Shown here: piece after piece, positions 12,341 through 23,280 of the stretch | Position numbering within the stretch: position 1 is the stretch's first letter | Layout: each line of letters opens with the position of its first letter | NCBI GenBank assembly: GCA_029747015.1 | Contig: JAKOGI010000836.1 | Span: 186,001-250,000 of the forward strand | From: Carnegiea gigantea | Taxonomy: Eukaryota > Streptophyta > Magnoliopsida > Caryophyllales > Cactaceae | Length of the DNA: 64,000 nucleotides | Direction of reading: 5' to 3' | Made by a program: the position numbers and the translations under genes | Notes under the pieces: model-generated | Database searches by the model: none | Told to the model about the DNA's origin: nothing | What the model saw: only the letters and a program-made list of their open reading frames with translations

Positions 12341-12945
12341 TCCTACTACAATTTTTCTTCAATTTTTTTTAAAGTAATCGTGTCACAAGCTAGTGGGAGA
12401 ATCATTTAGGGGAGCCTGAGACCCAAAGATAATGATGAAGGAACAAATGCAGATTGAATTTCACAACCTATAATGAACATAGGGGTTAGAATTAGAGTTT
12501 AGAATGTCACACTGTGGTTGGAGACTTATCATGCACATCCTATTTATATACAAGCTAACGACCAAGGCACAAGGGATTTAAGCTAATCAGACATAGTACA
12601 AACGTCCTGAAAAAACAAAACCAAAATCAAAATCTTTTTGGATTTTTCAAAAATTTTTCAAAGAAAAATATGTACACATGGGTTCGCCATCCTCACACCG
12701 AAACTTCACAATGTCCTCATTACACATAAGGTCCAAAAGAAAAATATACGAAGCAAACATATGCTCAAAAACAAGACTCTAAAACAAAACAACCAATCAT
12801 AGGGAATGAAAAACAGTTAACTATACAAAAAGAAATCGGAATAAAACAAAGAAAGAAGAACAGAGAGACAGAAGGAGAAAGAAGAGAAGAAGTTTCTAAC
12901 AACTAGGTTGGGTGCTAAGTACACCCAAACTATTTCAGATCTCAA

Positions 12946-14212
12946 TCACTGATCATGGCTAGGTTCATGGAGTATCAGACACTCCATATCTTCTTGGCTC
13001 GGCAGCTCCAGAAATGGTTTCAAACACTGGTCATTCACTTTGCAGGTGGCATCAATATGAGGATCCTGAATTTCAATTGCACCATAGGGAAAAACATGTG
13101 AGACAATATAAGGGCCTGTCCATTGGGACCTCAATATCCCTGGAAATAGATGGAGCCTAGAGTCATACAAGAGTACTTTCATTTCCGGGGAAAATTCCTT
13201 TCTAGAAATATATCGATCATGAAACAACTTTGCCCTATCTTTATACGATCGAGCACTCTTATAAGCCTCAGTTGAAATCTCATCGAGCTCACTCAGTTGC
13301 AGTCGTCTCTCCTCACCCGCCTCAGTTAAGTCGTAATTAAGCTTCCTAATGGCCAACCAAGCTTTATGCTCTATCTCCGCAGGTAAATGACAAGGCTTAT
13401 CATAAACTACCCTATAAGGTGACATACCTAAGGGAGTTTTGAAAGCCGGCCTATATGCCTAAAGAGCATATACCACCTTATCAGTCCAATTCCTATGTCT
13501 TTTACAAAATCTGCTTAATCTACCGATTAAACACTTTAACCTGGCTACTGGCTTGGGGATGGTAGGGAGTAGCATGCCTATAGACTATAGAATACCTCTT
13601 CAGTAAGGCATCAAAGAATCTATTATTAAAATGGGTGCCCTGATAACTGATGACAGCTCGGGGCATACCAAATCGAGCAAGGATATTCTCCCTAAGAAAT
13701 TTCAGAACCACTTTAGCTTCATTGGTTTTAGAAGGGATAGCCTCAACCTATTTAGAATTATAGTCCGCACCGAACAAAATGTACTCATTCCCAAAGGAAG
13801 ATGGAAATGGTTCCATAAAATCAATACCCCACACATCAAAAACCTTAACCACAATGATGGAGTTCAGTGGCATCATTTCTTTCTTACTCACCCTACCCAA
13901 CTGTTGGCATCTAGGGAAACTCTTGCAATTCTCAAACACATCTTTAAATAAAGTCGACTAGTAAAAACAACATTGAAGAATCTTAGCTGCTGTCTTCATA
14001 CCACTAAAATGCCCCCCACATGCCTGGTCTTGACAAAAAGACAGGACACTTCTCACCTCATGGTTAGAAATGCACATCCTAAGAACTTTGTCAGAACAGT
14101 ACTTAAATAGATATAGGTCATCCCAAACAAAGAACTTCATAAGGTGGAAGAATCTATCTTTGTCATTCTTAGTCCAACCCTCAGGCATCCTACTAGTAAC
14201 TAAGTAGTTCAC
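12946..14212 (-). pseudogene. Athila element 1 integrase, inactivated
   Basis: Integrase inserts the element's DNA copy into host chromatin. Reading frames on the - strand give the zinc-binding part around ACGGHFSGMKTAAKILQCC (13958-14212), the core beginning VWGIDFMEPFPSSFG (13748-13939), then AVISYQGTHFNN and HPQASSQVKVFNR (13520-13711), and a C-terminal part of 159 codons (12946-13425) ending in SQWTGPYIVSHVFPYG-type sequence. The first catalytic Asp (GIDFM) remains. The second is Tyr (ISYQGTHF, where the family has Asp before QGTHF), and the Glu after HPQ is Lys (QVKV). In-frame stops fall at 13958, 13748, 13520 and between the core and the C-terminal part. The protein cannot be functional. 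Confidence 0.85.
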
Positions 14213-14768
14213 AATATCAGCATACCAAGAATAAAGTAAACAGCATACAATTGCTCATTAGGGAAGCACTCAGAAATACTGAACTCACTCTCTCGATCAC
14301 AGATGATCCTAGACATATGGTCAGCTACAAGGTTTTCAGAACCTTTCTTATCCTCGATTTCACAGTCAAATTCTTCTAAAGTAGAGTCCATCTCACAAGT
14401 CTATGCTTAGCATCCTTCTTAGAAAGAAGGTGCTTCAGGGTAGAGTGGTTAGTATAAAAAATTACATAAGATCCAATCAGATAGTATATAAACCTTTCAA
14501 AACCAAAGACCACAACCAAAAGTTCTTTCTCAGTAACAGTGCATTTTAGCTGGGCATAGTAAATAACATGGGGTTTCTTATCAATACATTGTCTTAACAT
14601 AACCCCGATAGCATAATTAGATGCATCACATATCAATTCAAATGGTTCTCCCCAATTGAGAGGATGAAGAAAAGGAGCAGGGGCTAAGGCCTTCTTAAGC
14701 CTAGAAAATGCCTCATGACACTCTTCAAAAAAATGAAATAACACATTCTTAGCTAACAGATTGGACAA
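14209..14768 (-). pseudogene. Athila element 1 RNase H domain
   Basis: RNase H removes template RNA during reverse transcription. The 130-codon frame 14376-14768 contains FELICDASNYAIGVMLRQ (first acidic residue in CDAS) and TEKELLVVVFGFERF. It continues to YTNHSTLKHLLSKKDAK, where the usual YTDH Asp is Asn. The next frame (14209-14391, shifted) holds CEIEDKKGSENLVADHMSRI, including the last conserved Asp. So the domain is broken by a frameshift near 14380 and one lost acidic residue. It follows the RT directly, as in all gypsy elements. Confidence 0.85.
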
Positions 14769-15600
14769 AGGCTTGCAATTTTACTAAAATCCTTAATGAA
14801 ACGACGATAAAAGCCAGCATGCCTAACGAAAGACCGCACCTCTTTCACACAAGTAAGAGGGGGAAGATTAACAATCAGGTCAGTCTTAGCTTTGTCTACC
14901 TTAATTCCATCTCGGAAAATATTTAACCATGAAGTAACATTTCTCCTAGTTTAAAGTCAAAATTTTATCCCTACACCTTTTCAGTACTTTTCTCAGATTA
15001 GAAAGCATTCATTAAAAGAAGATCCTAACACAGAAAAGTCATTTATGAAAATTTTCATACATTGCTCCACTAAATCTAAGAAAATAGAAATCATGCATCT
15101 TTGAAAGGTAGCAGGGGCATTTCACAGTCCAAACGGCATTCTTCTGAAGGCATATGTTGCAAATGGACAAGTGAAAGTAGTCTTCTCGTGATCTTGAGGA
15201 GTAATAGAGATCTGGGTATAATCGAAATATCCATCTAAAAAGCAATAGAAGGAATGTCCAGCTAACCTTTCTAGCATTTGATCCAAGAAGTAAAGGGAAA
15301 AATGGTATTTTTTAGTGGCAGCATTTAATTTCCTATAATCTATACACACACGCCACTCAAATTGAACTCGAGTAGGGATTAACTCATTCTTATCATTCAT
15401 AATCACGGTAATACCAGTCTTCTTAGGAACAACTTGGATAGGGCTAATTCACTCACTATCAGAAATAGGATAAATGACCCATGTTCTAACCATTTCAACA
15501 CCTCCTTCTTAACTACTTCCTATAAGGTAGGATTCAAACGCCTTTGATGGTCACGGTAGGCTTAGCATTGTCCTTTAGATGAATTCTATGTTGCACAATA
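14769..15600 (-). pseudogene. Athila element 1 reverse transcriptase, inactivated
   Basis: The clearest part (15122-15406) has WRVCIDYRKLNAATKKYHFS, CFLDGYFDYTQISI and EKTTFTCPFATYAFRRMPFG, matching the fingers and palm of Athila RT. The catalytic box follows at about 15035-15060 on the - strand and reads FIND where the family has FIDD (a G-to-A change). Stops and frame changes occur at about 15120 and 15000. The thumb part towards RNase H (14769-14990) is recognisable only in fragments. Upstream, 15407-15600 is decayed linker sequence. Confidence 0.85.
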
Positions 15601-15644
15601 GAAGGACTAATACCCTTAATATCTCCTAAGGTCCATCCTAGAAC

Positions 15645-16660
15645 TTACGTGTCCTCTCTAAGCAAAGAAATCAGTTTGTCCTCTTGGTTTCGATCCAAAT
15701 CAGAACCAGTAATGACAGGTAAGGATCCATCAGGTCCTAGGAATGCATACTTAAGAGAATCAGAAAGGGGTTTTAATTCAAGAGCAATAGGGGAAACAAA
15801 TTCAATAGCAGATTTAGACATGGCGATGAGCAAACAATCAGCAGTAGAGCATAAGTCATCAAACTCAAACGCATCATATTCAGGCTCTTCATCTATAAGA
15901 AATGACTCATACTCAATAGCAAATACATCATCAAAAGCATCATCGAATATATAATCTCCTACCTAGTTAAGAGTAGAAAATTCCATATTATGAAATCCAG
16001 AAGACTGTCTTTGCATGTTAAAGATGTTCAATTCCACAGTCATGTTATCAAAAGATAGTCTCATCATACCATTCATGCAGTTAATGAGGGCATTGGCAGT
16101 GGCCAAGAAAGGACACCCTAGAATTACAAGAACCTGACCAGCTAAGTTGAACACCTTCTTAGTTTTAATCACAACAAAGTTCACTAGGTAAATAAATTCA
16201 CCCACTCTAATCAACATATCCTCAACTGTCTCCCTAGGCACCCTAGTTGATCTATCAGTCGATTGAATGACTATCTGGTAGGTTTCAGCTCACCTAACTC
16301 TAGCCTCTCATACTCAGCAAACAGGATCAGGTTAACACTAACCCCTAAGTCAAGCAGTGCTCTATGAATGAGTTGGTCTCCTATGACTCTAGACACAATG
16401 GGGCAACTAGGGTCCTTGTGCTTCATTGGGATCTGAGAAAGGATAGAATTAGCACCAGAAGTCAAGAAACCCTTCTTAGGTATGCTAGTTTCTTTCTTTA
16501 TGGTACATAGGTCCTTTAAAAATCTAACATAAGGAGGCAGCTGCTGAATAGCATCAAGCAACAGAATGTTGATCTTAACTTGAGAGAAGGTTTCTCTCAT
16601 CTTCTCAATATGATCTTGATCTTTCTTCTTTAACCTATGGGGGAAAGGAGGCAAAAGCAT
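15645..16660 (-). pseudogene. Athila element 1 protease and linker to RT
   Basis: The aspartic protease core is LIHRALLDLGVSVNLILFAE (within 16271-16660), the Asp-Leu-Gly form typical of Athila/Tat elements, followed by ERLELGELKPTR. The next frame (15963-16241) gives PRETVEDMLIRVGEFIYLVNF and ILGCPFLATANALINCMNG, the second half of the protease with its ILG turn. Then comes an acidic linker (15645-15960) towards the RT. Stops lie at 16271, 15963 and 15645. The enzyme would cut the gag-pol precursor. Confidence 0.8.
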
Positions 16661-18393
16661 TTGGATTTTATCAGAAGAAGGGGGAGAAGAGCTCTTAGAA
16701 GGTGAAGAACTTACCGAGCTATAGATGAGTCTTTTTCTTGGAGCTCCTCTACCTTAGAAGGTGATTAAGGAGAGAAAGAGGACTATCTAAAGCATTTGGG
16801 ACACCATCCGAAGTATTCCCTGACTGACTAGATAGACCAGTCTCTGGAGTAGAAGAGGGGGAAGAATTCTAGAAGAATTGGTGAGGATACTTGTAAGGTT
16901 CATTAGGATTTCTCACTTGGTTATCAACCTCTCGATCAGAACAGAGAGATATAACTGCATTTACTTTTCTCACAGGCTCATTAGGGTTACCAGAAGATGA
17001 GGAGGCATGATCCTTAGGGTTCACCTCTGGTTGACTCAGAAAAGTACCTGGTTCCCTAGAAGATGGTGCTAACTGGGAAAACTATTCGGCCATCATTCTC
17101 GTCATTCTTTCCATGTTAGTATTAATCATTCTCTCCACATTGTTATTGATTCTCCTCTCCAATTCATCAATATCAGTATAATCAGGAGGAGGTTGAACCT
17201 GAGCTATGGGAGGTGGAGGTCTAAGTGCATTAGGCACACCTGAGAAAGCTGGTCTCTGAAAGGAGTGTGAAGGATAAGAGATGAGTTGAGAGTTGTTTCC
17301 AGGAAACATCCCAGGTTGAGAATTAGGAATCACAGCATTGGGTTCACTATTCCATGAAAAGTTTTGGTGATTCCTTTAGCCTGGGTTGTAATAAGGGGAG
17401 AAAGGATCATTTTTAGGTCTCTGGAAGGTCATACTTGCTTGCTCCTATTCAGTTGCTAACTGATGAGCAAAATGAGGGCAAGCACTCAATGAATGATCTA
17501 CGTCCTGACAATGAGAACAAGACACTGTAGTGGTCTGAGATAGTTGGGACATCTTAGGGAGATAATCCCTTCAACATATTTCCTAAAACAGCAATCTTAG
17601 ACTCTAAGTGACTAACATCAGGGACAGAATGGAAACCCCTCCTTGTAGACCTAGAACTTAGGCTATCATCACGAGCGATTTCCCACTGCATGGTTTTCCT
17701 AGCCAAGTCCTCTAAAAATTCTCAAGTAACTATGGGGTTCTTAGAAAGAAAGCTAGTCTGACACATGGACTCTACCATGGTCCGAGTCTGTTGGTCAAGT
17801 TCTTCATATACAATCTGGCACAAACATGCTTGGTCTAAACTATGATGGGGACATTGGGCCAATATACTTTTGAACCCATCAAAATATTTCCAAAATAATT
17901 CCCTATTAAGTTGCACAAATTGATTGATTTTATTCCTTAGCTTAACAGCCTTGGCATTAGAGAAATATTTTCTTAAAAACCATCTTAAAAAATCATTCCA
18001 AGAAGCAACAGAATTAGTAGCTAGGCCATGTATCCATCGTTTAGCAGAATCTTTCAAAGCAAAAGGAATCAATTTCATTCACACAACATCAATGGGAATA
18101 TTAGGGAAATGTATCATAGAACAAACTTCTTCAAATTCCCTTAAAAACAAATAAGCATCCTCTAGACCTGTGAATTTAGGGAGCATTTGAGTATAATGGG
18201 GTTTAAATTCGAAGGTGACATTTGGTGCAGGATTAGGCATAACAAAATATGATGGCAAAGTAGTCCTAAGAGGATAGAAAATATCACTTAAAGTCATTTC
18301 TTGTGCCATGTTCTCTAACTCAAGCTTAGGTTCAGGTTCGAGTTTTCTCCTAATGAGTCTTTGATCTTCAGGGTCTCTAATCCAACTAGTCAT
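16661..18393 (-). pseudogene. Athila element 1 gag, inactivated
   Basis: Gag forms the particle that packages the element RNA. It starts MTSWIRDPEDQRLIRRK at 18393, a credible start after the leader. The capsid part PHYTQMLPKFTGLEDAYLFL is followed by a TGA stop at 18079-18081, exactly where the frame continues MKLIPFALKDSAKRWI; CGA to TGA is the simplest origin. A second TGA ends that frame at 17722. A zinc knuckle with all four ligands, CSHCQDVDHSLSAC (CX2CX4HX4C), lies at 17478-17519 in another frame. It is followed by a Pro/Asn/Gln-rich stretch and a short coiled-coil-like piece, DIDELERRINNNVERMINTN (17082-17333). The rest to 16661 is decayed. Confidence 0.85.
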
Positions 18394-18908
18394 ATAGACC
18401 CCACACCTTCACCAAAGAAATCCTATTTTTGGTCTTTTCTTTTCTTTTTTTTTTTGATTTTTGATTTTTGATTTTTAAATTTTCTAATTTTTTTCTCTTT
18501 TTTCTTATGTCAAACACAAAATCAAATTAAAATGTTACTCAACCCTAAAGACTATTTACACACAAAAAGTAACCAAGTCAAAAGGTTAATCAATATCTAA
18601 AGCACAAATAAAACAGTCCCAACAAAACCAAATTCAAAATTACAACATAAACCCTTTTTTGGTGGTTTTCCAAATTTTCAAAAATTTTTCAATTTTTAGG
18701 CTTTTTTATTTTTTAGTGATTTTCAAGTTTTTCTAACTTTTTTGGATTTTAGGCTTTTCTAATTTTTTTTTTGGATTTTGGGAATTTTCAAGAAATGAAT
18801 TAAATAAAGTCATAATTGATAATGAAATAAACAAAATAAGGTAAAACATATGCAATTAAAAATAAGGTAACTAAGAAAATGAAAATATGATCTAATCTTA
18901 TACCGTCG
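18394..18908 (-). other. Athila element 1 untranslated leader
   Basis: This non-coding stretch between primer site and gag start is very A-rich on the element strand, with repeated AAAAATCAAAAATC-type units near 18440-18480 and 18660-18790. Element 2 has a similar A-rich leader at 23125-23280, so the composition is a family trait. Confidence 0.7.
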
Positions 18909-18926
18909 TCCCTGGCAACGGTGCCA
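18909..18926 (-). other. Primer-binding site, tRNA-Asp type
   Basis: On the - strand TGGCACCGTTGCCAGGGA lies 6 bp inside the 5' LTR. It is close to the TGGCGCCGTTGCCGGGGA site complementary to plant tRNA-Asp, usual for Athila/Tat elements. Confidence 0.85.
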
Positions 18927-18932
18927 AAAACT

Positions 18933-20707
18933 TGTTGGGATTTTTTGAGTGTAAACTAAAGCTGTAAGTGCACAGCTTCCACTATAGTACTTGAGGGTCA
19001 TGTCCTCAGGGACGAGGATGAGATTGAGGTGATAATTGACTAAACCATCTTAAGTAGAATTAAGTTTTCCTAACAGAGAAATAGGTTAAAGTAACTCTTT
19101 ACACTAAACTTACTATTCTAAAACAAGATAAAACGGTTAAAGGTGAAACAAAATCAAACTAGCAATTAGTTCAAATTAATCGTACCAAAGTGGTCTAAAT
19201 TTTGTTGCCTACCATTTAGATCATTCAAGTTAAGTTCACCAAAGAAAAATATGATCACCTCAACTAAACCAATTTACATTAACCATCAACTCACAACCAT
19301 AAGCTAATTCAAGTTAAATTTAGACCATTCAAGCTACTTGCATCAAAAATAATAAGAATTAGCTATTGGGAGGGGGGAAACCAAAAACATATCATGATCA
19401 TCAACCTTCAACTAAAATAATTTAGGCATAATCACCTCATCATCATCGACAATCAAATCCTCAAAAGAATAGTCTCCATTTTCAAACCACCCATAGATCA
19501 GAATCATCAAACTAAACCCACAAAATCAGAATCATCGCTAACAATCAGAATCATGAAAACCACTAATTTAATCTAAATGCATCAATCAGCTTCATCATTC
19601 AATCAAACAGAGTAGATCAATGATGCTAATCATAATCACCAAAGCCTAAATTGAATTAATATTATCATCAGTAATTTGAAAAATCAAAAGAGAAGCTCGA
19701 GGAATCAAGAGCAAACTGAGTCAGGGAAACGAACACACTCAGAACTCGGCATAGTGGAGATGAATAACAAAGCCCACTGCCAACCAGATCAAGACATAGC
19801 TTCATCCCTCACCATTAATAGTGGAAATGCCATGGCAACGTTCAACCAAAACCGAACAGGAGATGGGGAGAAAACGCATGAAATTGACTAAACTTGAGCC
19901 AAAATCATTACAATACCAGCTTAATTCATAAACATCTACTATAAATTAACAAAGCTGGGACTACTTACATAAAATTCGAAACTCACAACCTAAATAACAT
20001 CAAGCCCTAATCCTAGAAATTGAAAAGAAAACGCATGTGGATTACGAGAGAAGGCTAAAAAATTGAACTAAGTAAAGCCTGGAATCGTCTAACCTCTCTT
20101 CTGGAGCTAGCCTCTTCAATTTATACCTAAGCTCCTCCAATCTTCACAATTCATCTTTGAGACACATGGGTAGAGGATATGGTGCTATGCTAGCGTTTGA
20201 AGAGAGATAGGTAAGATCATATAGAGAGAGAGAAGGATTGAGAATGGAGGTGGAGGAAAGGGTAGGGGCTGTCGGGTTTTAGGCTGGGTTTGAGGCTTCT
20301 CTGGGTTGAAGTTGAGAAGAAGGAGAGAAAAGGTTTAAAGGGGGGTTTAATTGGGGGTCACGTGAACAACACGCTAGGGGGAAAGAATCACCCATCACGT
20401 GCCTTGCACGTGATGGCTAGGTTTTTTTTTTAATCTTATTTTCTTTCCTTCTTTTTTTTTCCCCTTTTTGGATGATGGATAAAAAGAAGGTTTGGGCTGA
20501 TTCTTGGGCTGCTTCTTCAATGTTTCATGGCCCGAATTTTCATTTCCAGCATTTTTCCATCATTTTTCGCATTTTTTCAGAATTATTCTCATTTTATTCA
20601 AACCCTACAAAATAAGATCAAATCAAATAAAAACCTAAAAATAACAATTATTGCGAGCATAAAATAGATGTAAAAGTACCGTAAAAATAACACATTTTTA
20701 GAACGAA
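18933..20707 (-). repeat. Athila element 1, 5' LTR
   Basis: Partner of 9870-11605. It begins TGTTGGGA on the + strand and its outer end reads TTTTAGAACGAA. Three CACGTG boxes lie at 20358, 20395 and 20406; the other LTR keeps one. As the 5' LTR it would hold the promoter reading leftwards. Confidence 0.85.
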
Positions 20708-20715
20708 TGGGATAT
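20708..20715. repeat. Target-site duplication of Athila element 1, right copy
   Basis: TGGGATAT repeats 9862-9869. Confidence 0.6.
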
Positions 20716-21048
20716 AACATATCTGGAAAACTATATCACAGAATTTAGTCAATATTGTTACAAAATTAGGCATAATGAAACTAGTTTTGGTATGTTCTAT
20801 GACAAATTGCCAAATCCAATAAATTTCATAATTAACAAAAAATATATTGCATGGTTTGAAAGAGCCGATGTCATTGATACCCTTGATTCAAGAATCTCTT
20901 GTTCATGAAAATGTGTTAATTATCAATGTCCTGGTCTCGAAAAGCAAAAGAAAATTAAGTAGCAATTTCTAACTTGTTAGGATTCTCCTTATCAATAGGG
21001 AAAGGAACCTGAAGGAAGAAGGAGAAGAAAATTTTATAAGAGAAACAA

Positions 21049-21053
21049 CTTTA
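21049..21053. repeat. Target-site duplication CTTTA, left copy
   Basis: CTTTA is found again at 28809-28813, directly after the right LTR of element 2. Confidence 0.85.
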
Positions 21054-22897
21054 CGTTTGTGCTTAAAATTTGTCATTTTTAAGGTACTTTTACACTTGCT
21101 TTATGCTTGTTATAATTGTATTTATCAATTTTTTAATTTGATTAGGTTTTGAATAAATGTGGAAAAATGCAAGAAAATGCGGCAAAAAAATGACGGAAAT
21201 GTTGGGAATGGAAAACTAGGCCAAATGGACTCAAACCCAACCAAAAGCCCATTTGTTTAGCCTAAGAAAAAAAATATAATAAAACCTAATTGGCCCCAGC
21301 CCTCTCTTCTCAATACCCAGAAAACCCCCCTAGAAACTCGACCATGCGACCCCTGCTCCTCTCCATCTTCTCCATCTTCTCCATCTTCCTTATCTCCTCT
21401 CTCTCCTTCTCATCTCTCTCTTCGAATCCTCATCCACTAGGACACCATAGCACTACCCAATAGCACCATTAACACTCATTAACATCGCCAGTTATCCCCC
21501 TATCATGATCATCCATGAACGTAGAATTCCAAGGGCAGAGATTGAAGTGGTTTGAGTTTAAAGGGAACGTAGCGGCGATTGAATTGGAGGTAATTAGGGT
21601 TAGGTTAGGTTTAATTTAGGTTTAGGTTTAGTTTTAATTTCATTTTTTCTATTTTCAGAGTTAGGGTTCAAAAATTTCAATTAGGGTTTAGGCATTTCGA
21701 TCAGTTTTCGGCTTTTAATTTCATGTAATTAGGGTTAGCTAGGTTAAATTGGAGTTGACATTCAAGATTTTCAGTTTGTAATTACAATATTTTGGACATA
21801 AGTGTGATGTGTTTTGATCCTCTTCCTACTTTGTTTCAATCTATTGATGCGTTAATAATGGCAAATCCACCATGGTTAATGAGTTTTGGAGCTATGTTCT
21901 GGTTGTCCCGTTGGTAAATTCAAATCCTCTCCCCTCTTTTGTTCGTTATTGTCTGTGTCCTATTGCTCAATTTTTAGGTTTTGTTTTTAGCTTTATTTTG
22001 ATACTATTGCTTTCCCCTTCCCTATTGCCCCAAATCCCTCACCCCTTTGCTTAGTTTCTGGTTTGCTTGATTTGGTTGAGTTGATTTAAAGTAGATCTGA
22101 TGAATTTTAGCTTGTAATGAACTGTTCTTGGTTTTGGGTTGGCTAAATTTGCACTCCCCCTCCCCTTTTTTTCCTTCTTCGGATGCTCTGCTTCTGTTTC
22201 TGGAAGCCGATTTAGTGATTTCAGCAGGTTACGGCATTGGCTAACAGGCCTTGTTCTTGCTTTTCTCTCCGATCTTTTTGATTTTCTGCTCCACTTGAAT
22301 CCGGTGACTTGGTCTATTTTGGGCCTCATGTCGATGGTTATTTGGCTATTAATATCAGTTCCAAGCTGGGCGAGCTCTGTGAGCTAGGATACCCTTCTCT
22401 ATTTTTTGCTTAAGATTGAATACTTTGCGTTACTGGTTTAGCTTGATTAAAGATTTTGCAGGGATTTGGCTTGGCTTTGAGTAGACTAATGGTATGGATT
22501 TTGGATTGTTGCTTGAAAAAGCTCTTTAAAGTAGCATACAATTAGCATGTTTTAATTTCATTAGTTTAGCTATTGCTTCTTTAATGCATTTTGTTTTGTT
22601 CATGTTTACTTTCTAAGATCTTCTAATGTTGTTCATTTCGTGTTTAATGTTATTTAGATGATCTAGTTCAAACCTTAGGGAATTCAGTCATTCATTGTTT
22701 AATTAAACATATTTATGGCTTGTGTTTAGGTCAATATAGGTAATTCTGCTACTCTAGGGTAGTTTATTTCTATTTAGAATAATTTCGTTTATTGTGGTCT
22801 TAATTTCATCCTAGTCCCTGAGGACACGACTCTCAAGTACTACAACGAGAACTGTATGCTTGAGTCCTGTTTAGTTTTCACTTGAAATTACCCTACA
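21054..22897 (+). repeat. Element 2, 5' LTR
   Basis: Starts CGTTTGTGC (TG to CG at the edge) and ends CCCTACA. Compared with the 3' LTR it lacks about 50 bp carrying two CACGTG boxes and lacks one unit of a roughly 50-bp tandem duplication. It contains the A-rich AAAAAAAATATAATAAAAC stretch at about 21268-21287, a candidate TATA region. Confidence 0.85.
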
Positions 22898-22903
22898 AGT
22901 TTT

Positions 22904-22920
22904 TGGCGCCATTGTCGGGG
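22904..22920 (+). other. Primer-binding site, tRNA-Asp type
   Basis: TGGCGCCATTGTCGGGG lies 6 bp after the LTR. It matches the tRNA-Asp site except for two changes (G to A and C to T). Confidence 0.85.
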
Positions 22921-23280
22921 GCAATGGCATGAGATTAGGTCATATTTTCATTTTCTTATTTGTTGCTTTACTTCGCTTTGTTTATTTCATTCTTAGTTGT
23001 TTTGTTTGTTAGTTGTGATTTGTTTAGTTGATTTGTTTTTCTTATTTCGTCACTTTATTATTAGGTTACATGGATCTCGTTTTGCTATCATATTGATTGT
23101 CACGTAGTTTAGTTATTTCTTGATATTCAAAAATCCAAAAAAAATAGAAAAGCTAAAATTAAAAAAAAAAGCAAAACCTTCAAAAATCACAAAAAATGGA
23201 AAAGCTTAAAATTGAAAAAAATTAAAAATTGAAAACCCCTAAAAATTGAAAAATTCTAAAAACTTTAAAAACTTCAAATG
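22921..23280 (+). other. Element 2 untranslated leader
   Basis: T-rich, then strongly A-rich (23125-23280) with repeats of AAAAATTGAAAA type. No reading frame. It mirrors the A-rich leader of element 1. Confidence 0.65.

Larger units (their letters stand above)
11606..12945 (-). other. Athila element 1, 3' non-coding region with polypurine tract
   Basis: Next to the LTR the - strand reads GGTGAGGTGGTATT (11606-11619), the likely polypurine tract priming plus-strand synthesis. The rest, down to the end of pol at 12946, is non-coding. It contains a TTA microsatellite and a 29-bp tandem repeat (12163-12235) that is conserved in element 2. Much of this 1.3-kb region is similar, in the opposite orientation, to 25800-26870 of element 2. 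Confidence 0.7.
9870..20707 (-). mobile_element. Athila-type Ty3/gypsy retrotransposon (element 1), decayed
   Basis: Two LTRs of about 1.75 kb flank a 7.3-kb interior with gag, protease, RT, RNase H and integrase read on the - strand. The primer site matches tRNA-Asp, as is usual for Athila/Tat elements, and the protease core DLG and RT sequence around CFLDGY are Athila-like. LTRs differ at roughly one base in ten in the first 260 bp by eye, so the insertion is old. Gag and pol contain many stops and frameshifts, and the integrase has lost two of its three acidic residues. No env-like ORF is visible between pol and the 3' LTR. The element is nested in the pararetrovirus capsid gene. Confidence 0.9.
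20708..21053 (+). pseudogene. Pararetrovirus capsid protein, second fragment
   Basis: The frame reads ENYITEFSQYCYKIRH and then MFYDKLPNPINFIIN, the core pattern of caulimovirid capsid domains (a YxxEFxQYxYKI-like helix, then a KLPxPxN motif). It continues the fragment that ends at 9869: Trp-Asp-Ile stands at the end of that piece and again at the start of this one because of the target duplication. A stop follows at about 20909. An Arg/Lys-rich stretch (21020-21053), RRRRKFYKRNN, precedes the second insertion; such a basic stretch comes before the zinc knuckle in these viruses. The 346-bp piece is the spacer between two divergent LTRs. Confidence 0.75.

Noticed and set aside
11606..12945. 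Env-like gene of Athila element 1
   Set aside because: Athila elements often have one, but all frames here are short and the region matches the non-coding 3' part of element 2.
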